Made by a program: the position numbers and the translations under genes. 64,000 bases of DNA from contig NZ_BCXJ01000004.1 in assembly GCF_001598215.1 (NCBI RefSeq), forward strand, positions 124,001 through 188,000, given 5' to 3'. Below are positions 8,477-17,496 of this stretch, piece after piece; positions within the stretch are counted from its first letter, which is position 1, and each line of letters opens with the position of its first letter. The notes under the pieces are model-generated. The model saw nothing but the letters and a program-made list of their open reading frames with translations. It had not been told where the DNA came from and did no database searches. This DNA comes from Shouchella clausii. GTDB lineage: Bacteria; Bacillota; Bacilli; Bacillales; Bacillaceae_D.

Positions 8477-8510
8477 AGGAGGCTCTTTGACGAAAGAGCC
8501 TCCTGTTTTT
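8477..8510. terminator. Terminator between yqhP and yqhO
   Basis: AGGAGGCTCTTT pairs with AAAGAGCCTCCT around GACG, followed by GTTTTT. The T run overlaps the stop codon of convergent yqhO. Confidence 0.85.
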
Positions 8511-9405
8511 AAGGTGTCCATGTCGATAGAAATGCAGTTGTTTTTTCACGACCGAGTTGAACCATATGCTGTTTTTCTTCTTCCGTTAGCGAAAAGTCGG
8601 TTGATTTGATGTCCTCGACAGGGATAAAGACGACATTTTTCGCATGCTTTTCACTAATATAGCGAACATCATGGGCGCTTGTCATCGTTTCGAACAGCGC
8701 TTTGTACATGTCAACAGCATTGTTGATCACCGCTGGCGGCCGCTCGTCAATCCGTGGCGCTAATTGAAAGCCAATCACCGGGCGCCTCCAACCTCCTTGG
8801 CTGCCGTCTTTAAAAAGCCACATCGGAAAATTGCTTAGCAACCCACCATCGACCATATAAAACGGCTTTTTTTTCACGGATCGGTCATTTAGCTTTACCG
8901 GCTCAAAAAAAAACGGAATGCTGCAGCTCATGCGAATGGCCTTTGCTACACTAAAGAGGCCGGGGTCATATTTATATTTAGGCAAATCATCTGGGAGCAC
9001 AACCATCCGTCCTTGTGTAATGTCGGAAACAATAACCCGCAATGAGCCGCTCGGAAGGTCAGCAAAACGCCGGATTCCTTTTTCCGCCAAAACGTCTTTA
9101 AGCCATGCTTCCAACTGATCGCCTTTATATAAACCGAGGCGAAAGTAAAGATTGATCCACTTGGCAACAGGTAAAGGCAAAAACGACATCCGTTCATCTT
9201 TCATTTTCACGACATCAAGCTCATCTAACAGCCGATGCAGCTCTTTACTCGTATAGCCAGCCACAAGCAGCGCTGCTATAATCGCGCCTGCGCTTGTACC
9301 GGCAATCCGTGTAAAGGAAAGCTTGCGTTCTTCCGCTGCTTCAACTGCGCCTACAAAGGCAAACGCTTTAACGCCGCCTCCCGCAAACACGGCATCTACA
9401 TTCAC
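8509..9405 (-). CDS. yqhO: Patatin-like phospholipase
   Basis: This 298-residue patatin-family acyl hydrolase has the oxyanion-hole motif GGGVKAF near residues 8-14, the nucleophile elbow GTSAG near 36-40 (serine nucleophile), and the DGG motif (MVDGGLLSNFP) supplying the catalytic aspartate. This is the family Ser-Asp dyad. The substrate is unknown and is probably membrane or storage lipid. The GTG at 9405 is favoured because AAGGGGG lies about 8 nt upstream; GTG 9414 overlaps that site. It is the yqhO position next to mntR. Confidence 0.88.
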   Translation of the reverse strand: MNVDAVFAGGGVKAFAFVGAVEAAEERKLSFTRIAGTSAGAIIAALLVAGYTSKELHRLLDELDVVKMKDERMSFLPLPVAKWINLYFRLGLYKGDQLEAWLKDVLAEKGIRRFADLPSGSLRVIVSDITQGRMVVLPDDLPKYKYDPGLFSVAKAIRMSCSIPFFFEPVKLNDRSVKKKPFYMVDGGLLSNFPMWLFKDGSQGGWRRPVIGFQLAPRIDERPPAVINNAVDMYKALFETMTSAHDVRYISEKHAKNVVFIPVEDIKSTDFSLTEEEKQHMVQLGREKTTAFLSTWTP

Positions 9406-9433
9406 TTTCGTCACCCCCTTATCACCTATATGT

Positions 9434-9462
9434 GAAAAAAGAAGGATGGTTTCCTTCTTTTT
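9434..9462 (-). terminator. Terminator downstream of mntR
   Basis: AAGAAGGA pairs with TCCTTCTT, flanked by A and T runs on both sides. It lies between the mntR stop and the yqhO start on the same strand. Confidence 0.75.
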
Positions 9463-9499
9463 ACGGGGGTGCTATAAATCCATCTATAAACCGTGACCG

Positions 9500-9931
9500 T
9501 TACTCGTCTTCGGGAAAGTCGTTGCGCTTTTGAATTTCCCGCAACTCGGCGATTCTCGTTTGGTTTTCTTGGAAGTATTGGACAAGGTCGCCAATCCGGT
9601 CGATCGCATCCCAGCTGATATGATGTTCTATCCCTTCGACATCTTTATAAATATGGGTATCGTCCACGCCAATGATCTTCATAAAATCCTCGAGCAATTC
9701 GTGGCGATAAACGAGCCTTTTGCCGATTTTATTGCCCTTTGCCGTCAAAACCAAACCCCTATAACGCTCATACACCAAATACTCGCTCTTATCCAGTTTT
9801 TGAACCATTTTCGTCACCGACGATGGATGGACTTCAAGCGCTTCGGCAATGTCCGATACCCTTGCATATCCCTTTTCTTCAATTAACATATAAATCCGCT
9901 CTAAATAATCTTCCATGCTTGGTGTTGGCAT
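9500..9931 (-). CDS. mntR: Manganese-responsive transcriptional regulator MntR
   Basis: This 143-residue DtxR-family metalloregulator represses Mn(II) uptake when manganese is bound. An N-terminal winged helix-turn-helix (residues 5-60, with [14 protein letters not shown] as the recognition region) is followed by the dimerisation domain. It carries the expected metal ligands: D8 in SMEDYLE, E11, H77 in [10 protein letters not shown], and the HH/E cluster around EGIEHHIS. Length matches B. subtilis MntR (142). It is monocistronic with its own terminator. Confidence 0.95.
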   Translation of the reverse strand: MPTPSMEDYLERIYMLIEEKGYARVSDIAEALEVHPSSVTKMVQKLDKSEYLVYERYRGLVLTAKGNKIGKRLVYRHELLEDFMKIIGVDDTHIYKDVEGIEHHISWDAIDRIGDLVQYFQENQTRIAELREIQKRNDFPEDE

Positions 9932-10006
9932 GAAATCCCTCCAATCAAACAGGCGAAAGCCGTCACTTCTTATCTTACTATAAAATGGAGATAAGAGACA
10001 GGGGGA

Positions 10007-11032
10007 TCACGTAAAGTACTCGATTTTTGCACTCGGAAAGTATTTGTCAATATAGCCAGTAAGGGTGTCGCGCAACTCGGCCGCCCGTTCATCTTTGTAA
10101 ACATACTTCCCACGCCCATAACGGCCCCATTTGTATTTACGCTCCTTTTCCTCCATTTCCAACTTTGATTTCGGATAACGCTTGTTTATGACTCGTTTCG
10201 CCGTTTGGGTAAAACGGTGCTGGATCATTTCAAATGTCAAGTCTTTCTTCGCATAGGAAGGCAAACTTGCCTCTAAACGTTCAAACAATTCAAGATAACC
10301 TTCTTCCCAGCCTTCATGCCAAATAATCGGTGCAATGACAAAGCCGAGTGGGTAGTCCGCTTTAGCAACTTTTTCAGCAGCTTCGATCCGCTCTAAAAAG
10401 TTTGACGTTCCCGGCTCAAAATACTTAATAACATGTGCTGCATTCACACTAAAACGGAAACGCGTGTTGCCGTTATGTTTGGCATCAAGGAGATGATCAA
10501 CATGATGGTACTTTGTGACAAAGCGAAGCCGGCCATGTTCACGCTCCCCGATAAATTCAATTGCTTTCTTTAATGAATGCGTTAAATGATCGATGCCGAC
10601 AATATCGGATGTACACGCCGCTTCAAAACGGGTTATTTCTGGCGCACGCTCTTTTATATAATCATCGGCTGCCGAAAAAATATCATCGAGGTTTACATAC
10701 GTTCGGATGTACGGTTTATCTCCAAGCGTTGTTTGCAAATAGCAGTAGTGGCAATGGCCCATACATCCCGTAGCCAATGGAATAGCGTACTCTGCCGATG
10801 GCTTGGACGTGTCGAATTTTAATGTTTTTCGGACACCGACTACCAATGTCGATTTGGCATTTCGGTATTTTTGATTTTCATTACTCCCTGGGATGTTTCG
10901 TACCTGGTTGTGTGACGTTGTCTCCCGAATTTCTACATCTGCGTTTTTAAACTTCTCGTATAATTCCTTCCCAAGTGGATAATCAAGCGCTTGTGGTTCA
11001 AAGTACACAAGTTGGGGGTAAAATGGCCTCAT
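10007..11032 (-). CDS. splB: Spore photoproduct lyase
   Basis: This 341-residue radical-SAM enzyme repairs the thymine spore photoproduct in DNA during germination. The cluster-binding motif CMGHCHYC is near residues 90-97 (CxxxCxxC). The sequence closely follows B. subtilis SplB from the N-terminus (PQLVYFEPQALDYPLGKEL) to the C-terminal AKIEYFT. The ATG at 11032 follows GGAGAG and is preferred over an upstream extension to 11257 that lacks family sequence and crosses a promoter. splA, its partner in B. subtilis, is absent. A sigma-G-type promoter lies upstream. Confidence 0.96.
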   Translation of the reverse strand: MRPFYPQLVYFEPQALDYPLGKELYEKFKNADVEIRETTSHNQVRNIPGSNENQKYRNAKSTLVVGVRKTLKFDTSKPSAEYAIPLATGCMGHCHYCYLQTTLGDKPYIRTYVNLDDIFSAADDYIKERAPEITRFEAACTSDIVGIDHLTHSLKKAIEFIGEREHGRLRFVTKYHHVDHLLDAKHNGNTRFRFSVNAAHVIKYFEPGTSNFLERIEAAEKVAKADYPLGFVIAPIIWHEGWEEGYLELFERLEASLPSYAKKDLTFEMIQHRFTQTAKRVINKRYPKSKLEMEEKERKYKWGRYGRGKYVYKDERAAELRDTLTGYIDKYFPSAKIEYFT

Positions 11033-11057
11033 CAAAACTCTCCTTTTTATTTTCCTA

Positions 11058-11087
11058 TAGAATGCGTATCTAGAGCGAATTTCATTA
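11058..11087 (-). promoter_or_regulatory. Putative sigma-G promoter of splB
   Basis: On the minus strand TAATG (-35; family pattern GHATR) is separated by 18 nt from CATTCTA (-10; pattern CATNNTA), 26 bp before the splB start. B. subtilis splAB is transcribed by sigma-G, so the match fits. The first base of the -35 deviates. Confidence 0.6.
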
Positions 11088-11165
11088 CTCCCATTGACAA
11101 ACAAGCGTTCTTTTTGGAAAATAGAAGAGACGTCAAGAAGAAAATATAGGAAACGAGGGCTAGAA

Positions 11166-12020
11166 ATGAACCATATTATCGTGAATGACTCCATCGTCCC
11201 TGAAACAGAGGCCCATGTTTCATACAATGACCGCGGGTACCATTTCGGAGATGGCATTTATGAAGTTGTACGCATTTATGAAGGAAGTTATTTTGCGCTC
11301 GATGCTCATTTAGACCGGTTGTATGCCAGCGCAGAAAAAGTCGACATGCGCATCCCTTATCAAAAAGAAACGTTGGCAACCCGCCTAATCGATTACAAGA
11401 ACACCGAAAAAATCGAAAACGGCTCTGTTTACGTCCAACTTACAAGGGGGGCAGGCGCTCGCAACCATTTGTATACCCGTGAAGAAACGCCTGTTTTAAC
11501 TGGCTTTGCACTCCCTGATAAGCCGATGCACACAAGCAAGGAAAAGGGTGTTTCCGTTTATGTAACGCCTGATATCCGTTGGCTCCGCTGCGACATAAAA
11601 AGCATCAACTTGCTAGGCAATGTCCTCGCCAAACGAAAAGCAAGCGACCACGATTGTGCAGAGGCGGTGCTATACCGGGAAGATGCGGTCACAGAAGGGT
11701 CTTCATCTAACCTATTTCTTGTCAACAATGAGACTTTATACACACACCCGGCAAACAATCTGATTTTAAATGGGATTACTCGCCAAGAAATCGTCTCGAT
11801 TGCTAAGAACTTGGGGATCGATGTTGTCGAAGAGCCATTTCCAAAAGAAGTGCTTGCCCATGCGGAAGAAGCGTTCATTACTAGCACATCGATTGAAATT
11901 ACGCCTATCCATACGTTCAAAGGCGATGTAACTGCTACTTTGTCCGTCGGCCCCGTAACAAGAAAACTGCAACAAGCACTTGCAGAGCATATTAAAACCC
12001 AAACAAGCGCCTCCGTTTAG
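11166..12020 (+). CDS. dat: D-amino acid aminotransferase
   Basis: This 284-residue fold-type IV PLP enzyme transfers amino groups between D-alanine and 2-oxoglutarate, making D-glutamate for the cell wall. The N-terminus YNDRGYHFGDGIYEVVRIY is typical. The PLP lysine is in DIKSINLLGNVLAK (near residue 145), and the phosphate-binding EGSSSNLF and ITR(Q)E motifs follow. The ATG at 11166 is preceded by GAGGG. It is divergent from splB and convergent with helD. Its last codons form one arm of a terminator hairpin and are duplicated 180 bp downstream. Confidence 0.93.
   Translation: MNHIIVNDSIVPETEAHVSYNDRGYHFGDGIYEVVRIYEGSYFALDAHLDRLYASAEKVDMRIPYQKETLATRLIDYKNTEKIENGSVYVQLTRGAGARNHLYTREETPVLTGFALPDKPMHTSKEKGVSVYVTPDIRWLRCDIKSINLLGNVLAKRKASDHDCAEAVLYREDAVTEGSSSNLFLVNNETLYTHPANNLILNGITRQEIVSIAKNLGIDVVEEPFPKEVLAHAEEAFITSTSIEITPIHTFKGDVTATLSVGPVTRKLQQALAEHIKTQTSASV
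12001..12020 (+). repeat. Direct repeat, left copy (3' end of dat)
   Basis: AAACAAGCGCCTCCGTTTAG, which includes the dat stop codon, is repeated perfectly at 12183-12202 on the other side of element copy B. Confidence 0.9.
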
Positions 12021-12029
12021 CGCTTGTTT
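12001..12029 (+). terminator. Hairpin formed by the 3' end of dat
   Basis: AAACAAGCGC, inside the last dat codons, pairs with GCGCTTGTTT just after the TAG stop. It is nearly identical to a second hairpin at 12183-12217. The U tract is short. Confidence 0.65.
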
Positions 12030-12182
12030 GGGTTTGTCGACTATGTCGACAAACCCTTCAGACTGGTAGAAAACGCTTGTCAGACGAGGAGTGCAGGCGA
12101 GGGAAGATGTGAATAGAACAAGCGTTCATGAACATATGACCGAGACAATCGACGACGTATGCGAGCGTTTGTCTACAGGCTG
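12021..12182 (+). repeat. Dispersed palindromic intergenic element, copy B (with flanking direct repeats)
   Basis: A 162-bp insert between two 20-bp direct repeats. It starts with a perfect palindrome (GGTTTGTCGAC and its complement around TAT, 12031-12055). The family core follows, from CAGACTGGTAGAAAACGCTT at 12059 to GTTTGTCTACAGGCTG. The internal blocks GATGTGAATAGAAC, GTTCATGAAC and GACGACGTATGCGAGCG are shared with copy A. Confidence 0.9.
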
Positions 12183-12217
12183 AAACAAGCGCCTCCGTTT
12201 AGGAGAGCGCTTGTTTT
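12183..12217. terminator. Second hairpin terminator between dat and helD
   Basis: AAACAAGCGCCTCC pairs with GGAGAGCGCTTGTTT (one bulge), with T runs on both strands. One arm encodes the last helD codons and carries its stop. Its left 20 bp (12183-12202) are the right-hand direct repeat, a copy of the dat 3' end. Confidence 0.85.
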
Positions 12218-14499
12218 TCTTCATAGAGGTGGGACGGGATTGGCTTCAGCCATGGTGACCATTCTCCCGCGGCAAAGACGGTTAAGTGGTCCATCGCCCG
12301 CGTGCATGCTGTGTAAAGGTGGTACCGTTCTTGGGAAGTGGCATAATGGCTTGCAGACGCATCAAATACGCCGACTGCATCAAATTCAATCCCTTTCGCC
12401 AAGTAAACAGGCAAAACGACTGCCCCCTCTTTGTATTCATGATGGTCTTTGGCCACGAGCTGAATGTCGAGCCATTCACTCAGTTGGGCATGGACATCGG
12501 TTGCTTCTTTCGCCGTTTTGACGATTACAGCAACCGACCTATAGCCTTTCTCCCCCATTTGTTCCACCCATTCTTTAACAGGCTTTATTAAAGCTTGGCG
12601 GCTTGTTCCCTTCACCAAGACAGGAACATCACCAGGCCGTTCAAATGGGATAATCTCTTCTGGATTCGGCAGCATCTCCCGAGCAAACCGAATAATGGCT
12701 TCAGTAGAACGGTAGCTTTTATAGAACGCCATGTATTTGACATTAGCCTCATCGCCACCGATTAAGCCCGTTTCGCTCGGCCCGTGGAAATAAAGGGTCT
12801 GGCTGATGTCGCCGACAATTGTAAAATGGGCGGCTGGATAGAGCATTTGCATATAGACGAGCTGAAAATGAGTGTAATCCTGTGCTTCATCAATGAAAAC
12901 ATGTTTAATGGACCGGTCTACCTGCAACCCTTTAATACGGTCCTGTAAATAGAGAAACGGCGTTGCGTCTTCATAAGGCATCCGCTTTTTACTAATTTCG
13001 CTGCTAGACCATAAGGCAACCGCAGCAAACCCTTCCGTATCCCGATGGCAATCATTAAACAAAAACTGTTCGTATAGCGTTTCAACATCAATAAAAGCCA
13101 GCGCTTTTATCCGCTTTTTCAACGGTTTAAACGCGTCGCGCGCCAGTTGTTTAGCAAGGAGTTGTTCCTGCCTTTCCTGGGCACCGAACCCATCTTCGTT
13201 CGCATTGGTCTTTTCTACTTCCCAGTGCGTTCGCAGCAGTGTTTCATTGTCTAACAGCTCGCGGGCTTTTTCGACCCATGCTTCAGAACGTTCTTTCCCT
13301 TCTTGTTTAGCGATCTCTTTTAACAGCCATTCCCCCGTGAGCCTAAGCCGATTTTGCAAAGGAATGCCATGGTCCAAGCAATAGAAATACGTTTCAATAT
13401 CTTCTTTTGATATCAGTATCTTTTTGCGAAAACGGATGTCTTTAAAACATAGTCCGCCTTCTTTCAACTTTTCAATAAAAGCATCCAGCTTTTCTTTAAA
13501 TGCACGTCCTGATTTAACAGCGATGCTTCTCATCCGCGTTCGGTATAACTCGCCTTTATTTGCGCCCAATACATATTCAAGCTGGGCAAATCCATCTTCC
13601 ACTTCATACACACGCCCAAGTCGCTTATAAAGGTAACCGCGAAACGTCAATTGCTTCATATTTTCTTCGCCTAACTCAGGAAGAACAGTCGACACATAGC
13701 TGGAAAACAACTCATTCGGCGAAAACAAAACGAGTTGGCTTGCTTCGATGTGAGAACGATGGCGGAAAAGCAAATAAGCAGCACGCTGCATCGCTACAGA
13801 CGTTTTTCCGCTTCCTGCTACTCCTTGTATAACCAAATAACGGCTTTTTTCATCACGTATGGCTTGGTTTTGTTCTTTTTGAATCGTGGACACAATCGTT
13901 TTCATATAACGAGAAGCGCCTTCGCCAAGAGATTCCTTTAAACGTTCATCGCCAATCGCAAGCGATGTATCAAACATGGCTTTTAACTCGCCACGGCGAA
14001 ACACATATTGCCGTTTGTTCTCTAATACCCCTTTGACCGTACCGGCTGGCGCCATATACGTAACAGGGCCAATTTCCGAGTCATAATAAACGCTGGAAAT
14101 CGGGGCACGCCAGTCATAAATGAGAAAATCGCTATCGTTTTCATCCATTAATGAGGCGATGCCAATATAAATCGGTTCCGCCTGGTCTTCTCCCTCGATC
14201 TTTAAATCAATTCGGCCAAAGTAAGGTGAATCAGCTAAGCGCCGCAACGTCCGCATTTGTTTTTTAATTAGTGCGCCACTACGTTCCCGTTCATTTAAAA
14301 GTTCTGCTTGTTGTTTAATGCTGGAGATCGTCTCTTGAATCTCGTGGCTATTGGAAAAGTTGACGGTAACATGATCCCAAAACGTTTCCTTCAATTCCAT
14401 TTCATCGCCCGCTACGCCTTCCAATTGTTCACGGAGCATTGCTTGTTTTGTCCTTATAAATGCGTGTATATAAGCGGCGCGTTCTTTTTCGTATTGCAA
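12199..14499 (-). CDS. helD: RNA polymerase recycling motor ATPase HelD
   Basis: This is a superfamily 1 (UvrD/Rep-like) ATPase of about 766 residues that binds RNA polymerase and releases it from stalled complexes. A coiled-coil N-terminal arm (residues 1-80), WRAPISSVYY, Walker A GVAGSGKTSVAM, Walker B FIDEAQDY, and motif VI-like YTACTRAMDHL are visible. Length matches B. subtilis HelD (774). The TTG at 14499 is preferred because AAAGGA precedes it by 9 nt; an upstream TTG at 14529 lacks a site. It is convergent with dat across element copy B. Confidence 0.92.
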   Translation of the reverse strand: MQYEKERAAYIHAFIRTKQAMLREQLEGVAGDEMELKETFWDHVTVNFSNSHEIQETISSIKQQAELLNERERSGALIKKQMRTLRRLADSPYFGRIDLKIEGEDQAEPIYIGIASLMDENDSDFLIYDWRAPISSVYYDSEIGPVTYMAPAGTVKGVLENKRQYVFRRGELKAMFDTSLAIGDERLKESLGEGASRYMKTIVSTIQKEQNQAIRDEKSRYLVIQGVAGSGKTSVAMQRAAYLLFRHRSHIEASQLVLFSPNELFSSYVSTVLPELGEENMKQLTFRGYLYKRLGRVYEVEDGFAQLEYVLGANKGELYRTRMRSIAVKSGRAFKEKLDAFIEKLKEGGLCFKDIRFRKKILISKEDIETYFYCLDHGIPLQNRLRLTGEWLLKEIAKQEGKERSEAWVEKARELLDNETLLRTHWEVEKTNANEDGFGAQERQEQLLAKQLARDAFKPLKKRIKALAFIDVETLYEQFLFNDCHRDTEGFAAVALWSSSEISKKRMPYEDATPFLYLQDRIKGLQVDRSIKHVFIDEAQDYTHFQLVYMQMLYPAAHFTIVGDISQTLYFHGPSETGLIGGDEANVKYMAFYKSYRSTEAIIRFAREMLPNPEEIIPFERPGDVPVLVKGTSRQALIKPVKEWVEQMGEKGYRSVAVIVKTAKEATDVHAQLSEWLDIQLVAKDHHEYKEGAVVLPVYLAKGIEFDAVGVFDASASHYATSQERYHLYTACTRAMDHLTVFAAGEWSPWLKPIPSHLYEEKQALS

Positions 14500-14582
14500 A
14501 GCAACACGTCCTTTCCACCAGGCTTTCAAAAAGAGTCAACGTTTATCTTAGCATAGCCCAATTCGGCCATTCAAGTAGCGAA

Positions 14583-15416
14583 CTAACGGCGGAAGTTCCA
14601 TTCATCGCTCTCATAACGGCTTTTCGCTAACGATTGGACTTCCTTTTCTTCCGATTCACTTAACTGATAAGGGACCAATTGAATGCCTAGTCCTTTCTCG
14701 AACCCTTGTTTAAACGCCCGGCTTGCTTCGTCTAATGTGACAGGCTCTTTTCTAAGGGCATTAATCGCAACGGCTTTTTGCGAAAAAGCGCGCTGCATCC
14801 GCTCCCTCAACCGGTCGCTTCGATACTGGAATAAATCAAACAATTTATCTTCGTCTATATCTAGAAGAATCGAGCCATGCTGCAAAATCACGCCTTTTTG
14901 CCGCGTTTGCGCACTCCCGGCTATTTTTTTCCCCTCCACGACTAATTCATAATAAGACGGGGCGTCAAAACAAACCGCAGACCTTGGCTTCTTTAATGCC
15001 TCCCTCTCTTTTTCGCTGTCAGGAACAGCAAAGTAAGCATTGAGACCCAATGCTTTAAATCCTTCAAGCAACCCTGTAGAAATGACGCGGTATGCTTCCG
15101 TAACCGTTTTTGGCATAGCAGGGTGGGCTTCTGACACAATCACGCTATACGTTAATTCATGTTCATGCAACACGCCGCGCCCTCCCGTAGGGCGACGGAC
15201 AAAGCCGAGCTGTTTTTCTCTAACAGCTTCCATTCGAATTTCTTTGGCGACACGCTGAAAATAACCAATTGACAGCGTTGCTGGCTCCCAGCCATAAAAA
15301 CGAATAGTCGGGGGGATTTTTCCTTTGCTGTGCCAATTCAGCAGCGCCTCGTCAAGGGCCATATTATAAGCGGGCCCTTGTTTTTTTGAATCGATAAAGC
15401 GCCATATTTCACTCAT
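14583..15416 (-). CDS. lipM: Octanoyltransferase LipM
   Basis: This 277-residue BPL/LplA-fold enzyme transfers octanoate from acyl-ACP to the lipoyl domain of GcvH, the first step of lipoate synthesis in Bacillus. Family features are [17 protein letters not shown] (substrate loop), the [13 protein letters not shown] segment with the catalytic cysteine near residue 148, and the [11 protein letters not shown] lysine motif. Length is 277 against 278 in B. subtilis. It lies beside the glycine cleavage operon, whose H protein is its substrate. It is divergent from yqhL. Confidence 0.93.
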   Translation of the reverse strand: MSEIWRFIDSKKQGPAYNMALDEALLNWHSKGKIPPTIRFYGWEPATLSIGYFQRVAKEIRMEAVREKQLGFVRRPTGGRGVLHEHELTYSVIVSEAHPAMPKTVTEAYRVISTGLLEGFKALGLNAYFAVPDSEKEREALKKPRSAVCFDAPSYYELVVEGKKIAGSAQTRQKGVILQHGSILLDIDEDKLFDLFQYRSDRLRERMQRAFSQKAVAINALRKEPVTLDEASRAFKQGFEKGLGIQLVPYQLSESEEKEVQSLAKSRYESDEWNFRR

Positions 15417-15591
15417 AGAATCGCTTCCTTTTCCTAGTGTCTTCTACATTCCTCTATTAGTTTACCAAACTGAGGATTTCTCTGTAAGCGTCAAAGCCAT
15501 TTCTCCTACTGCTACAATCATTGAAAAAAATGAGGCCCACGCTTATAATAATAATAGTTGATATTGCAAAAGGAGAATCTAGCCTCATATT

Positions 15592-15975
15592 ATGGATGCA
15601 CAAACAATCATTCTTATTGTCCTCACAGTTGTGCTCATCGTTTTTATTGCATCTCGCTTTTACAAACCGAAGTATTTGAAGACATTGAGCCAAGATGAAT
15701 TTATTAAAGGCTACCGCAAAGCGCAGCTAATTGACGTACGAGAAACACGTGAATATGAGGGTGGCCATATTTTAGGAGCGCGTAATATTCCGCTTTCACA
15801 AATACGCCAGCGGTTAAACGAAATCCGCCAAGACCAGCCTGTCTATCTGTATTGCCAATCGGGCACACGAAGCAAACAAGCGGCAAAATTGCTGCGGAAA
15901 AAGCGGGGCGTCCAAGACATTTCTTATTTAAAAGGCGGCTTCCGCAACTGGACAGGCAAAGTCAAAAAGAAATAA
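15592..15975 (+). CDS. yqhL: Membrane-anchored rhodanese-like protein
   Basis: A 127-residue protein with one N-terminal membrane helix (residues 4-22) and a cytoplasmic rhodanese domain. The active-site loop CQSGTRS (cysteine near residue 87) fits a sulfurtransferase or persulfide carrier. The DVRETREYEGGHILGARNIP block is the usual rhodanese N-terminal motif. It matches B. subtilis YqhL in size and location. It is convergent with gcvPB. Confidence 0.9.
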   Translation: MDAQTIILIVLTVVLIVFIASRFYKPKYLKTLSQDEFIKGYRKAQLIDVRETREYEGGHILGARNIPLSQIRQRLNEIRQDQPVYLYCQSGTRSKQAAKLLRKKRGVQDISYLKGGFRNWTGKVKKK

Positions 15976-15980
15976 TTGAA

Positions 15981-16014
15981 AAAGCAGCCGGGCGCCTTGC
16001 GCCTCGGCTGCTTT
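15981..16014. terminator. Bidirectional terminator between yqhL and gcvPB
   Basis: AAAGCAGCCG pairs with CGGCTGCTTT; the internal GGCGCC and GCGCC segments extend the stem. A/T runs flank both sides. Confidence 0.8.
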
Positions 16015-16020
16015 CTCATT

Positions 16021-17496
16021 TTAGACCGTTTCTTTTTTCTTTTCATAACGCAAAATCGGTTTGCGCGCTGCAAGTGTTTCATCTAAGCGCTTAATGACCG
16101 TATGGTGTGGCGCTTCTTGGACAATTTCCGGCGATTCCTCTGCCTCTTTGGCAATTTGGATCATCGCTTCAATGAACTCATCCAGCGTCTCTTTTGATTC
16201 CGTTTCAGTCGGCTCAATCATCATACATTCTTCGACGTTAAGCGGAAAATAGATGGTAGGCGGATGGTAGCCAAAATCAAGAAGTCGTTTCGCTATATCA
16301 AGCGTCCGTACACCAAGTTTTTTCTGGCGTTTGCCCGATAGGACAAATTCATGCTTACAATGTTGCGTATACGGCAAATCATAATAGGGCTCTAGCCGGC
16401 GCATCATGTAGTTGGCATTTAACACAGCATTTTCAGAGACTTGCCGCAATCCGTCTGGACCCATTGTGCGAATATACGTGTAGGCGCGCAAGTTAATGCC
16501 ATAATTCCCATAATACGGTTTTACGCGGCCAATCGATTGTGGTCGATCGGCATCGAAGCGGAAAAAGCCGCCGTCGTTGACTAACACTGGCTTAGGCAAA
16601 AAGGGAACCAGTTCTTTTTTGACGCCGACTGGTCCTGAGCCTGGACCACCGCCGCCATGTGGGCCTGTAAATGTCTTATGCAAATTCAAATGAACCACAT
16701 CAAAACCCATATCCCCTGGTCTAGCGATGCCTAGTATCGCATTGGAGTTGGCGCCATCATAATATAGTTTTCCTCCCGCACGATGAATGATATCGGCCAT
16801 TTCCTGTATGTCTGCTTCAAATAAACCGAGCGTATTCGGATTGGTCAGCATAAGAGCGGCCGTTTCCTCATTGACTACTTCACGTAAATGGTCTAAATCG
16901 ACAAGTCCCGCTTCATTGGTACGCACTGTCACTGATTCAAAACCAGCCACAGTCGCCGAAGCTGGGTTCGTCCCATGAGCTGAATCGGGAACGACCACTT
17001 TCGTACGCTTCTTATCGCCATTCGCCTCATGATAAGCGCGGATCATCATTAACCCTGTCCATTCACCATGGGCTCCTGCAGCGGGCTGCAATGTCACTTC
17101 ATCCATGCCTGTAATTTCCGCAAGTGCTGTTTGCAACGAATACAGCATGCTTAGCGACCCTTGTACTTGCTCTTCCGGCTGGTAAGGATGGACATGCACC
17201 AAACCAGGCAAGCGGGCAATGTCTTCATTAATTTTCGGATTGTACTTCATTGTGCACGAACCAAGTGGGTAAAAACCAGAGTCAACCCCATGGTTCCGTT
17301 TTGATAAAGCGGTGTAATGGCGCATAATTTGCAACTCCGACACTTCCGGGAGCTCAGGCTCTTCCTCACGTACATATGCTTCAGGAAGCAGTGATTCAAG
17401 CGGCTGCTCTTCAATATCCAAGTCAGGCAAACTATGGCCAACGCGTCCTTGTTTGCTTAATTCAAAAATCAATGCAACGTCTTTTGCTTGTGTCAT
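16021..17496 (-). CDS. gcvPB: Glycine dehydrogenase (decarboxylating) subunit 2
   Basis: This 491-residue C-terminal subunit of the split P protein of the glycine cleavage system carries the PLP site. The lysine motif [18 protein letters not shown] is near residues 262-280. P protein decarboxylates glycine and passes the aminomethyl group to lipoylated GcvH. The ATG overlaps the gcvPA stop by 3 bp (ATGA), implying coupling. It is the last gene of the riboswitch-controlled gcvT-gcvPA-gcvPB operon. Confidence 0.97.
   Translation of the reverse strand: MTQAKDVALIFELSKQGRVGHSLPDLDIEEQPLESLLPEAYVREEEPELPEVSELQIMRHYTALSKRNHGVDSGFYPLGSCTMKYNPKINEDIARLPGLVHVHPYQPEEQVQGSLSMLYSLQTALAEITGMDEVTLQPAAGAHGEWTGLMMIRAYHEANGDKKRTKVVVPDSAHGTNPASATVAGFESVTVRTNEAGLVDLDHLREVVNEETAALMLTNPNTLGLFEADIQEMADIIHRAGGKLYYDGANSNAILGIARPGDMGFDVVHLNLHKTFTGPHGGGGPGSGPVGVKKELVPFLPKPVLVNDGGFFRFDADRPQSIGRVKPYYGNYGINLRAYTYIRTMGPDGLRQVSENAVLNANYMMRRLEPYYDLPYTQHCKHEFVLSGKRQKKLGVRTLDIAKRLLDFGYHPPTIYFPLNVEECMMIEPTETESKETLDEFIEAMIQIAKEAEESPEIVQEAPHHTVIKRLDETLAARKPILRYEKKKETV

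Noticed and set aside
11033-11257. N-terminal extension of splB to 11257
   Set aside because: It crosses the sigma-G promoter and overlaps the dat start; homology to SplB begins after 11032.
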